Shown here in pieces: positions 1 to 7,326 of a stretch of 53,693 nt of DNA. Source of the DNA: Mediterranea massiliensis (GTDB taxonomy: Bacteria; Bacteroidota; Bacteroidia; Bacteroidales; Bacteroidaceae); assembly GCF_900128475.1 (NCBI RefSeq), contig NZ_LT635839.1, forward strand, positions 485,113 to 538,805, in the 5' to 3' direction. Both the position numbers and the translations under genes were made by a program. The notes below the pieces were generated by a model. It saw only the letters and a list, made by a program, of their open reading frames with translations. It was not told the origin of the DNA and searched no databases. Position 1 is the stretch's first letter. Each line of letters opens with the position of its first letter.

Positions 1-1
1 C

Positions 2-1138
2 GTCATGCTGACCGACGCCCTGAGTAAGGGCGGACTGAACGTGCCGCACCTCTCGGGGCCCTTGGCGGACGAACTGAAAGCACAACTTTATCCCGGCGCC
101 TCCGTGGGCAACCCCATTGATATCCTTGCCACGGGCACGCCCGAGCACCTGAAACTCTGCTTGGACTACTGCGAGAACAAGTTTGAGGACATCGACGCCG
201 TGATGGCCATCTTCGGTACGCCGGGGCTGGTGACAATGTTCGAGATGTACGACGTGCTGCACGAGGCGATGCAGACCTGCCGCAAGCCCATTTTCCCCAT
301 CCTGCCCTCCATCAACACAGCCGGTGCCGAGGTGGCGGACTTCCTGAAGAAGGGCCACGTGAACTTTGCCGACGAGGTGACGCTGGGCACCATGCTGACG
401 CGCATCATGAACGTACCCCGCCCCGCAGCCAACGAAATCGAGCTGTTCGGCGTCGACGTGCCGCGCATCCGCCGCATCATCGACTCCATCGCCGACGACG
501 GCTACATCCCGCCCCATCAGGTACAGGCGCTGCTCCGCTCGGCGGGCATCCCACTGGTGGACGAGTTCGTCTCTTCGAAGAAGGAAGAAGTGCTGGCTTT
601 TGCCCGCCGCGCAGGCTTCCCCGTGGTGGCGAAGGTCGTAGGCCCCGTCCATAAGTCGGACATCGGCGGCGTGGTGCTCAACATCAAGAGCGAGCAGCAT
701 CTGGCACTGGAATTCGATCGCATGATGCAGTTGCCCGAAGTAACCGCCGTCATGGTGCAACCTATGCTGAAGGGTACGGAGCTGTTCATTGGCGCCAAAT
801 ACGAGGAGAAATTCGGCCATGTGGTACTCTGCGGTCTGGGCGGAATCTTCGTCGAGGTGCTGAAGGACGTATCGTCCGGTCTTGCCCCGCTGTCCTACGA
901 AGAAGCCTACTCCATGATCCGTTCCCTCCGTGCCTACAAGATTATCAAGGGCACGCGCGGTCAGAAGGGCGTCAACGAGGATAAGTTTGCCGAAATCATT
1001 GTGCGTCTCTCCACCCTCCTGCGCTTCGCCACGGAAATTAAGGAGATGGATATCAACCCTCTGCTTGCCACGGACAAGCATGTCATCGCGGTGGATGCAC
1101 GCATTCGCATCGAAAAATCAGGGAAACAGATGCAGTAA
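2..1138 (+). CDS. Acyl/acetyl-CoA synthetase (ADP-forming), C-terminal part
   Basis: This is the 3' portion of a fused ADP-forming acetate/acyl-CoA ligase, which interconverts acyl-CoA + ADP + Pi with acid + CoA + ATP in the cytoplasm. The reading frame is open to the window edge, so the start lies outside; fused family members run to roughly 690 residues, so about 300 are missing. Residues ~1-140 resemble the second succinyl-CoA-ligase-like CoA domain (GNPIDI motif). From ~165 onward there is an ATP-grasp domain with the typical KVVGPVHKSDIGGV and EMDINPLLA motifs. The next gene starts 47 bases downstream on the same strand, so co-transcription is possible. The substrate acid cannot be read from this fragment. 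Confidence 0.88.
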   Translation, partial: VMLTDALSKGGLNVPHLSGPLADELKAQLYPGASVGNPIDILATGTPEHLKLCLDYCENKFEDIDAVMAIFGTPGLVTMFEMYDVLHEAMQTCRKPIFPILPSINTAGAEVADFLKKGHVNFADEVTLGTMLTRIMNVPRPAANEIELFGVDVPRIRRIIDSIADDGYIPPHQVQALLRSAGIPLVDEFVSSKKEEVLAFARRAGFPVVAKVVGPVHKSDIGGVVLNIKSEQHLALEFDRMMQLPEVTAVMVQPMLKGTELFIGAKYEEKFGHVVLCGLGGIFVEVLKDVSSGLAPLSYEEAYSMIRSLRAYKIIKGTRGQKGVNEDKFAEIIVRLSTLLRFATEIKEMDINPLLATDKHVIAVDARIRIEKSGKQMQ

Positions 1139-1185
1139 ATCGGGTAGAGGTGCATTTACTTAATGTAACCCTAAAAGTTAATGAC

Positions 1186-1653
1186 ATGAAAAAGAAATCG
1201 TTGAACGTCCGCTGGCTGAAGATTTGCAACGGCCTTCTGTCCGGCACACTGGCCCTGCTGGGCTACACTTCCTGCGACTCGTCGGATGAACCGGGAGTAG
1301 AATACGGCACTCCTTATGCCAAGTATGAAATCAAGGGCAAGGTTACGGACCAGGACACGAAAGCCGCCGTCGAGGGTGCCCGCATCATCGTGAAGCCCCT
1401 GCAATGGAAGTCCGACGAGACATTCCCTCCGCAGGCCTTCGACACCTTGCAGACCGACAAGGATGGTAACTACCTCTACCAAAACGAGATGACGGTGATT
1501 GATCGCTTCCGTGTGGTGTGCGAAGATCCTTCGGGTGCGCTCAAGGCCGACTCAGCCACCGTTGAGATGGCTCCGCAGGGCGGTGAAGGTTGGTATCAGG
1601 GTAGTGATAGTCAGGAAGTGAACTTTGAGTTGGAGAAACGGCAACAGCCATGA
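1186..1653 (+). CDS. Radical SAM-associated putative lipoprotein
   Basis: A 155-residue exported lipoprotein. The N-terminus is basic and followed by a hydrophobic stretch ending in a lipobox (YTSC, Cys30). A carboxypeptidase-regulatory-like beta domain follows (KGKVTDQDTKAAVEGARI). I chose the ATG at 1186 because it gives a normal MKKK signal peptide; a GTG at 1150 would add 12 residues before it. The stop overlaps the start of the next gene as ATGA, indicating translational coupling to the radical SAM enzyme. Arrangement and features fit the family described as 'lipo_with_rSAM' (TIGR04134), named from memory of the family. Function is unknown; it may be the substrate or partner of the enzyme. 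The C-terminal tail is rich in Gly, Trp, Tyr and acidic residues. Confidence 0.82.
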   Translation: MKKKSLNVRWLKICNGLLSGTLALLGYTSCDSSDEPGVEYGTPYAKYEIKGKVTDQDTKAAVEGARIIVKPLQWKSDETFPPQAFDTLQTDKDGNYLYQNEMTVIDRFRVVCEDPSGALKADSATVEMAPQGGEGWYQGSDSQEVNFELEKRQQP

Positions 1654-2750
1654 AGAAGTCTGTAGAACGGCTTTCCTTGCGCAAGCGTTTGGCACTGGAG
1701 GTATTCCGCCGGATGCGGGAGAACCAGAAGGCTCTGCATCCGCTGAAGCAGCTCTTTTGGGAATGCACACAACGGTGCAACATCCATTGCAAACATTGTG
1801 GTAGTGATTGCAAGCGCACTACGGATATTCCCGATATGCCTGCCGAGGACTTTCTGCGTGTGGTGGACAGCTTGACGCCTCACGTCAATCCGCATGAGGT
1901 GAACATCGTCATTACGGGTGGTGAACCGCTGGTACGCGACGACTTGGAGCAAGTGGGCTTGGCCCTTTACCGCCGCGGTTATCCTTGGGGAATGGTGACC
2001 AATGGTCTCTTTCTTACCGCCGAACGGCTGCAAAGTCTCCTGGCCGCAGGGCTTCACGCCATCACCGTCAGTCTTGACGGCTTTGCCGATGACCATAATT
2101 GGTTGCGCGGCCATCCCGACAGCTACGACCGTGCGATGAATGCCATTCGCCTGTTGGCACAGGAGCGGGACGTGAAGTGGGACGTGGTGACTTGTGTCAA
2201 CCGCCGTAACTATCTTCGTCTGGAGCAACTGAAGGATGTCCTCTATGAGGCCGGTGTCCGCCGCTGGCGTCTGTTCACCATCTTTCCCGTGGGGCGTGCC
2301 GCCCACTATCCCGAGTTTCAGTTGGATGATCGCGACTTCAAGGGGCTGATGGACTTCATCGCCCGTACCCGTCACGAAGACAAACTGTGTGTCAGTTACG
2401 GCTGCGAGGGCTTTCTCGGCAATTACGAGGGTGAGGTACGCGATGGTTTCTATACCTGTAACGCCGGCATCAGCGTGGCCTCTGTCCTGGCAGACGGTTC
2501 CATTTCCGCCTGTCCCAGCATCCGTGCGGACTACCACCAGGGCAACATCTACCGCGACGACTTTATGGATGTGTGGCAACACCGCTTCCAGCCCTTCCGC
2601 GACCGCAGTTGGACAAAGACCGGCCCTTGTGCCGACTGTTCCTTCTTTCGCTACTGTGAGGGCAATGGCATGCACCTGCACGACGGCGACGGCCATCTGC
2701 TCTTCTGCCACCTGGAGCGATTGAAGGGAGCGTGTGGAAATGCAGACTGA
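1650..2750 (+). CDS. Radical SAM/SPASM protein paired with lipoprotein (rSAM_w_lipo type)
   Basis: A 366-residue radical SAM enzyme. The CxxxCxxC iron-sulfur motif is Cys43, Cys47, Cys50, followed by the GGEPL SAM-binding motif near residue 90. The C-terminal third has a SPASM-like Cys pattern (YTCNAG, SACPS, PCADC, RYCEGN) for auxiliary clusters, typical of enzymes that modify peptides or proteins. Its start codon overlaps the stop of the lipoprotein gene (ATGA), a strong sign that the two act together. It corresponds to the rSAM_w_lipo family (TIGR04133) as I know it; no reaction has been established to my knowledge. The enzyme has no signal peptide, so any modification would take place in the cytoplasm before export. 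Confidence 0.88.
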   Translation: MKKSVERLSLRKRLALEVFRRMRENQKALHPLKQLFWECTQRCNIHCKHCGSDCKRTTDIPDMPAEDFLRVVDSLTPHVNPHEVNIVITGGEPLVRDDLEQVGLALYRRGYPWGMVTNGLFLTAERLQSLLAAGLHAITVSLDGFADDHNWLRGHPDSYDRAMNAIRLLAQERDVKWDVVTCVNRRNYLRLEQLKDVLYEAGVRRWRLFTIFPVGRAAHYPEFQLDDRDFKGLMDFIARTRHEDKLCVSYGCEGFLGNYEGEVRDGFYTCNAGISVASVLADGSISACPSIRADYHQGNIYRDDFMDVWQHRFQPFRDRSWTKTGPCADCSFFRYCEGNGMHLHDGDGHLLFCHLERLKGACGNAD

Positions 2751-2933
2751 TGTTGAGCTTTTCAACAAAGCATCGTATGACCTTTTACATTATGTCTACC
2801 CTTTTATGGAGCTTTTCCGCAAAGCGTCTACTTTCTTAGGATACCATTCTGTGGAGTGTCTACTGCTTCAGTTTATAAAGCAAAAAAACTGTCTATCTAA
2901 ATCAGGAAAAGTCAGCTGCAAGGTTGTCTTTTC

Positions 2934-3043
2934 TTTAAGCTGGGAGAAGCAATCGTTTAAGCTGGAGAAAGCAGTTGTTTAAGCTGGGAAAAGTATGGCT
3001 TTAAGCTGGGCATAGTGTTGCTTTAAGCGGGACAAATAGCTGA
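2934..3043. repeat. 22-bp degenerate tandem array, 5 units
   Basis: TTTAAGC begins at 2934, 2956, 2978, 3000 and 3022, an exact 22-base period. The first 10-12 bases of each unit (TTTAAGCTGGGA) are conserved, and the remainder drifts. There are no unique spacers, and 22 is not a multiple of 3, so it is neither CRISPR nor coding. Confidence 0.9.
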
Positions 3044-3161
3044 TGTGTTCTGAATATGGAGGTGTTTGATAAGCTTGTTGGTGGAAATTGAAAATAAGGA
3101 TTCCCCAGTCAGATTAATTTTAAGCTGGCTGGGGAACTGGCTGTTAGCCTCTTTTAATACT

Positions 3162-3168
3162 TATTATA
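3162..3168. repeat. Left target-site duplication of the IS982-family element (TATTATA)
   Basis: Seven bases identical to those at 4201-4207 on the other side of the element. Confidence 0.85.
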
Positions 3169-4200
3169 ACGTGAGTTCGAAATAAAAATAAATATATTTC
3201 AGTGATAATTAGAAACATAGCGATAAAAGTATTAAATTTATAGTGCTGAATTATAAGATTTAAACGATTACCACTATGTTTCCAGAGTCTAAAGTTACAG
3301 AGATTTATTGTATGGCCGATGATTTTTGCAAGGAATTTACATTGCAACAGGAAAAATATATGATTGAGGATAAGAAAACCAGGCATCGTAACAAGCCTAA
3401 CCGTATGAATGATGCTGAGATTATGGTTATTCTAATCCTGTTTCACTCCGGTGGTTTTCGCTGTTTCAAGCATTACTACAAGGAATATGTCTGTAAACAT
3501 CTGAAACACCTTTTTCCGCGTCAGGTTTCTTATAACCGTTTTGTGGAACTGGAGAAGGAAGTGCTGCTTCCTATGACCATCTTCATCAAGAAAGTCCTGC
3601 TGGGAACCTGTACCGGCATCAGTTTTGTCGACTCCACTCCTTTACGTGTCTGCCGTAACCAAAGAATCCTTATTCATAAGACATTTGAAGGACTTGCCGA
3701 GCGTGGAAAATGTTCTATGGGATGGTTCTTCGGATTCAAACTACATCTGATAATCAATGACAAAGGGGAAATCCTCAATTTTATGTTTACTCCTGGAAAC
3801 GTGGATGACCGGGAGCCTTTGAAGCAGGGTAAGTTTCTGGAAAACATCAAAGGAAAACTATGTGCTGACAAGGGATATATTGGCCAGGCTCTCTTCGAGA
3901 ACCTTTTCCTTAATGGCATTCAGCTTGTCACTAAAGTTAAAAACAATATGAAGAACTCGCTGATGAGCATTGCCGACAAGATCCTGCTCAGAAAAAGGGC
4001 CTTGATTGAAACGGTCAATGACGAGCTGAAGAACATTGCACAGATAGAACATTCCAGACATCGTTCGTTCAATAACTTTATAGCCAACTCTTTGTCGGCT
4101 ATAGCAGCATATTGTTTTTTTGAAAAAAAGCCCGCCATTGATGTAAACTTTGTCAATGACGGACAACTGGCTATTTTCTAATTTTATATCGAACTCACGT
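3169..4200 (+). mobile_element. IS982-family insertion sequence, intact, 1032 bp
   Basis: The terminal inverted repeats begin ACGTGAGTTCGA at the left and end TCGAACTCACGT at the right, extending imperfectly into ATAAAA. A 7-bp TATTATA duplication flanks them. The element carries one full-length transposase. The first 189 bases recur identically at 53343-53531, so it has moved recently. It lies between the repeat-rich tail downstream of the radical SAM gene and a convergent lipoprotein gene, and disrupts no recognisable gene. Confidence 0.93.
3276..4181 (+). CDS. IS982-family transposase
   Basis: A 301-residue DDE transposase filling the element. Candidate catalytic residues are Asp119 (SFVDSTPL), Asp198 (CADKGYIG) and Glu245 (ALIETVNDELK), the usual IS982 layout. 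The length is normal for the family and the frame is unbroken, so the protein is probably active. Codon use is AT-rich compared with the flanking chromosomal genes. Confidence 0.93.
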   Translation: MFPESKVTEIYCMADDFCKEFTLQQEKYMIEDKKTRHRNKPNRMNDAEIMVILILFHSGGFRCFKHYYKEYVCKHLKHLFPRQVSYNRFVELEKEVLLPMTIFIKKVLLGTCTGISFVDSTPLRVCRNQRILIHKTFEGLAERGKCSMGWFFGFKLHLIINDKGEILNFMFTPGNVDDREPLKQGKFLENIKGKLCADKGYIGQALFENLFLNGIQLVTKVKNNMKNSLMSIADKILLRKRALIETVNDELKNIAQIEHSRHRSFNNFIANSLSAIAAYCFFEKKPAIDVNFVNDGQLAIF

Positions 4201-4207
4201 TATTATA
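4201..4207. repeat. Right target-site duplication of the IS982-family element (TATTATA)
   Basis: Matches 3162-3168. Confidence 0.85.
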
Positions 4208-4256
4208 CAACACTGATATCATTAACTATTACAGGCATTAACCATTTTATTGTCTA

Positions 4257-5954
4257 TTAATAATATGTGATTTCTCTCTTCTGCTCATACATTACTTTCC
4301 CATCATTCATAAATTGAGCATTCTGCCAATTTCCTTGTTCGTCTACATTACTATATACTGGCTGAAACTCAAAGAAATATTCGTCACCGCCGAAAGGCAT
4401 GCTTACTGATATGGATGAAGGCATACGAGAAAAACCTTTGTAATGGTAAGTAGAGTTCAGTAGGTTGCCTCCCGCATAACCCATTAATTCACCAGCAAAC
4501 ATATCCGAAGTACTGACGATGCGTTCTTTTTCATCATCGTAGGTCATGCTGAATATCTCAGTCTCTCTGTTTCCTTTATTTCCGTCTTTGGAATTCAGAC
4601 AAGCAAAGATATGGAAAGTATTCCCTTGGACATCATATCTGAGGTAAGCAGGATATTGCCAGATGGTTTCTTTGGCATCGCACATGTATTTTCCATCTTT
4701 GGATGTGAAGCGATAGTCTACCGGCCCTGCAGAGTAAGAAATGGCTTCTAACATTCCTTTTTCATCAAAAGCAGCTTTGATAGTTCCTGTACGGAAACAG
4801 TCCATATCCGCCATCGTGTTTCCTTCGGCCGATGTTTGAGTGATTGTCACGTTTTTCACAGCTCCGGCAAGTTGGAATAACGAACGGGCACTCATGGCTT
4901 CTTCTTTGTTCTGTGCTTTCTGTTCAGCCAGTTCTTTAGCCATTTTGATGTCTTCTTCCGAATAATACTCGATGTTCCGTTCCAGTTTGGAGGCCGGTTT
5001 TCCGTTTTCCATTACGAACGAATTTTTTTGATACAGCAGTTTGAGTACATCTTCCGACGAGGGAGTGGCTATACGGCTGGTCCAATTTCCTTGTTCATCG
5101 TATTCATAAGAAAATTCCACAGTGAAATTGCCACTGATTTCTTTCTTACTGGTGGAATATTCCTCTTCCCACTTCACGATGTCATGCCTGTCGTTGTAAG
5201 TGTATCGGCTGGTGGTGAATAGCGAATCAGTGATATAGAAATAATCTTTACCGATATGAATGCCCCGTTCTTCAATAAATGCCTTTCCATATTTTACGTT
5301 GCATAGCCCATCGGAATTATATTCGTAGGTAAAATCTGTCTCAACTAACGTGCTGACTATCGGGTGTGTTGCCCACATACGCAAAGCCAGTACTCGTCCT
5401 GTTTCATCGCAATCCATATTCAATATTCCGTCCCGGTCATAGGTCTTGGCTACAGATACATTTTTCAGCATACCGTTCTCATAATACGTATACTGCTTTT
5501 CGTATTGTTCTGATTTGCTAATTGTCAATTGATTGGCTTCATTGTACAGAAAGGTTTGCAGTGAGCGTGCTCTGCGGTTTATTGCTTTTTGCAGTCTGCC
5601 GTCTTGATATTCAAATTCGAGCGCATCGCCGTATCTTCTTCCCAGAACTCTGCCTTGCATGGTCACATGGCCGAATTCATCAAATTCCAATCCGGTAACC
5701 AGTCCCTTCTCGTCCGAATGGATAGTTTTTACTTTCCCTTTCAAACCCAATTTAGTCCAATCGTTAGGATATTGCACAAAGTCCATGAAACAACGTGCAA
5801 ACGAAAGTTTATCTTCTACATGGTTGCTCATATAAGCATCATCGCAATAAGTAAATGCTGTGACCGGTGAATAGACCTTCTTATTTTCACAGCTTAATAA
5901 GCCTAATAGCAGTAGTACACTTATCAATAGGGAAGTACATTGAAATTTTTTCAT
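4257..5954 (-). CDS. Large lipoprotein with degenerate YD/RHS-like repeats
   Basis: A 565-residue predicted lipoprotein. The signal peptide ends in a lipobox (LGLLSC, Cys22). The mature part contains several loosely repeated strands of the type Y-D-E-x-G-N-W (YEYDEQGNWTSR, VYSNVDEQGNWQN) and FDEFGHV/YDRDGIL, which resemble the YD repeats of RHS-type beta structures but are too scattered for a firm family call. A Lys/Glu/Ala-rich stretch around residues 330-350 may be a helical linker between two repeat blocks. No catalytic motif was recognised. Likely surface- or periplasm-facing. It stands alone, convergent with the IS transposase. Confidence 0.75.
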   Translation of the reverse strand: MKKFQCTSLLISVLLLLGLLSCENKKVYSPVTAFTYCDDAYMSNHVEDKLSFARCFMDFVQYPNDWTKLGLKGKVKTIHSDEKGLVTGLEFDEFGHVTMQGRVLGRRYGDALEFEYQDGRLQKAINRRARSLQTFLYNEANQLTISKSEQYEKQYTYYENGMLKNVSVAKTYDRDGILNMDCDETGRVLALRMWATHPIVSTLVETDFTYEYNSDGLCNVKYGKAFIEERGIHIGKDYFYITDSLFTTSRYTYNDRHDIVKWEEEYSTSKKEISGNFTVEFSYEYDEQGNWTSRIATPSSEDVLKLLYQKNSFVMENGKPASKLERNIEYYSEEDIKMAKELAEQKAQNKEEAMSARSLFQLAGAVKNVTITQTSAEGNTMADMDCFRTGTIKAAFDEKGMLEAISYSAGPVDYRFTSKDGKYMCDAKETIWQYPAYLRYDVQGNTFHIFACLNSKDGNKGNRETEIFSMTYDDEKERIVSTSDMFAGELMGYAGGNLLNSTYHYKGFSRMPSSISVSMPFGGDEYFFEFQPVYSNVDEQGNWQNAQFMNDGKVMYEQKREITYY

Positions 5955-6312
5955 AACTCATACAATTTTATTAGTATTATAATAATGAGATATAAGCAGA
6001 GGAAAAATGATCCTAATTCTGCATTTAACCAAATGATAATCAAATGGATATATGGTATAATGTTATTAATCATTTTCTGCGTGTCAGTAGATTCAAAACT
6101 TGGCCTTCTTATTGGTATCCATATTGATTGAATGAATAGGAAGATGTGTCAAAATAAAAAGTATAATCAAAACGCAATGGCATCCTGAACGTAGTGAAGA
6201 ATCTGGAAACGGAAGCTGTTGCTTTTAAGATTCTTCACTTCGTTCTTCAGAATGACAAAGTGATAGTACTTTTCCTTTTTGACACACTCTCCTATTCTGA
6301 TTATGCAGGTTT
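5955..6312. other. Intergenic region holding a MITE-like element
   Basis: AT-rich sequence with no gene; the only structured content is the inverted-repeat element at 6134-6297. The first ~120 bases would contain the promoter of the leftward lipoprotein, but I see no clear TAnnTTTG box. Confidence 0.6.
6134..6297. mobile_element. MITE-like element with ~30-bp inverted ends and an inner REP-like palindrome
   Basis: The outer arms GAATAGGAAGATGTGTCAAA (from 6134) and its imperfect complement ending at 6297 run for about 30 bases. Inside is a second inverted repeat, CCTGAACGTAGTGAAGAATC against GATTCTTCACTTCGTTCTTC, which resembles the REP-like 'CATTCTGAACGAAGTGAAG' repeats seen in many Bacteroidetes genomes. 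It is 164 bp with no coding capacity. I found no clear target duplication. Confidence 0.6.
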
Positions 6313-6876
6313 TTAGTGTGCAATATCATTTCCTGCTGCTATGAAATCATAAGTCTCTTGGGCTTGCTTTATCTTATCAAAACTTCTGATAAAGGTATAC
6401 AAATTCTTTATTGCTGCGAATGTTGCTGTGATGGGGGCTAACAATAGAATGAGTAATATTCTTACAACTAAGTCCATGAATGTATTGGACGCACTTTCCA
6501 TCATATCTGTTGTCATTGCATCACGAACGCCTTTTCTGACTTGTTCTTGTTTGCTGTCACGGGTTGATCTGAATGCAGCTGGAATACCGGCAATACCGGC
6601 AAATATCCAAGCATTCATTACATCTCCATCGGAAAAATAAATTATAAGGCCTATTAATATAAATGAAGCTCCAAAAATGAATTTTACCAATGACCATATT
6701 TTTTTTGATTTGGCATTAGCAAGTTCTGTTTCCGCTTCTTTTAAACTACAATTATGACAAAGAGGGCGATTATCTTGATAATAAACAGCATTATCTACAC
6801 AACTACGGCATAGCCCCATACCACATTCCGGACAGGCAGCGACGGCTGGTTGATCTGTATGTATGTAACAATTCAT
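6313..6876 (-). CDS. B-box-like zinc-finger membrane protein
   Basis: A 187-residue protein. The ATG at 6876 starts directly at MNCYIHTDQPA; an upstream in-frame ATG at 6933 would add a tail without similarity. Residues 3-45 carry a Cys/His array (CYIH, CPEC, CRSC, CHNC) typical of B-box-type zinc-binding modules in bacterial membrane proteins. Two hydrophobic segments follow (about 65-100), and another hydrophobic stretch lies near 140-165. The zinc module is probably cytoplasmic and may mediate protein contacts. Its partner and function are unknown. It is monocistronic, with 450 bases of structured intergenic DNA upstream. Confidence 0.78.
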   Translation of the reverse strand: MNCYIHTDQPAVAACPECGMGLCRSCVDNAVYYQDNRPLCHNCSLKEAETELANAKSKKIWSLVKFIFGASFILIGLIIYFSDGDVMNAWIFAGIAGIPAAFRSTRDSKQEQVRKGVRDAMTTDMMESASNTFMDLVVRILLILLLAPITATFAAIKNLYTFIRSFDKIKQAQETYDFIAAGNDIAH

Positions 6877-7326
6877 AATAATAAAGATTTTAATTAATGA
6901 TATTTTTTTGAAGGATTCATGTTGCAGATACAATGCGAACCCATATTATTTAATTAAAGTTGTTCATGTAAGTTTTTCTATGTGTAACCCCTTTTATGAC
7001 CAACCTTGGATAATTGATATTCTTGAGATATGTAGACCAATAATCTTTAGTTTCATATCCTCAAGAATAGTATGATTTACAATCTATTGTAAGTCATACT
7101 TCTATTTCACATAAATTTTATTGGCAGCCCTTATAATATAAGTTGGTTATTGATAAAGTCTATATTCGACGAATGTTTCTGCAAGAGGGGTGGCTGAATC
7201 CCCTACAAGTTCGACGTTCATGTTAAACTTTACAACGTTGTAATAAAAATTAATATTGATAAGTACTTTGGTTCATTGTCGTTGTTCCTTCGATTGGTTA
7301 TCGACTTCTTTGTACGTCCAATTAAA
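6877..7326. other. Intergenic region with two adjacent inverted repeats
   Basis: There is no gene. Two back-to-back inverted repeats are present: TATTCTTGAGATATG (7018-7032) against CATATCCTCAAGAATA (7054-7069), and AGTATGATTTACAAT (7069-7083) against ATTGTAAGTCATACT (7086-7100). They sit after the end of the leftward operon and before the zinc-finger gene, so they could end the former or control the latter. Neither has a clear U-run. Confidence 0.6.

Larger units (their letters stand above)
2751..3168. other. Intergenic region with repeats, no gene
   Basis: There is no convincing gene in this stretch. It holds two copies of a GAGCTTTTC...CAAAGC motif (from about 2755 and 2809), the 22-bp tandem array at 2934-3043, and an 8-bp-stem inverted repeat TTCCCCAG/CTGGGGAA (3101-3108 and 3129-3136). 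The lone TTTAAGCTGG inside that hairpin (3119) looks like a stray array unit. The right edge is the IS982-family element. Confidence 0.7.

Noticed and set aside
2734..2982. An 82-codon open frame after the radical SAM gene
   Set aside because: It runs through the tandem repeats, has no family likeness and ends within the array; most likely chance.
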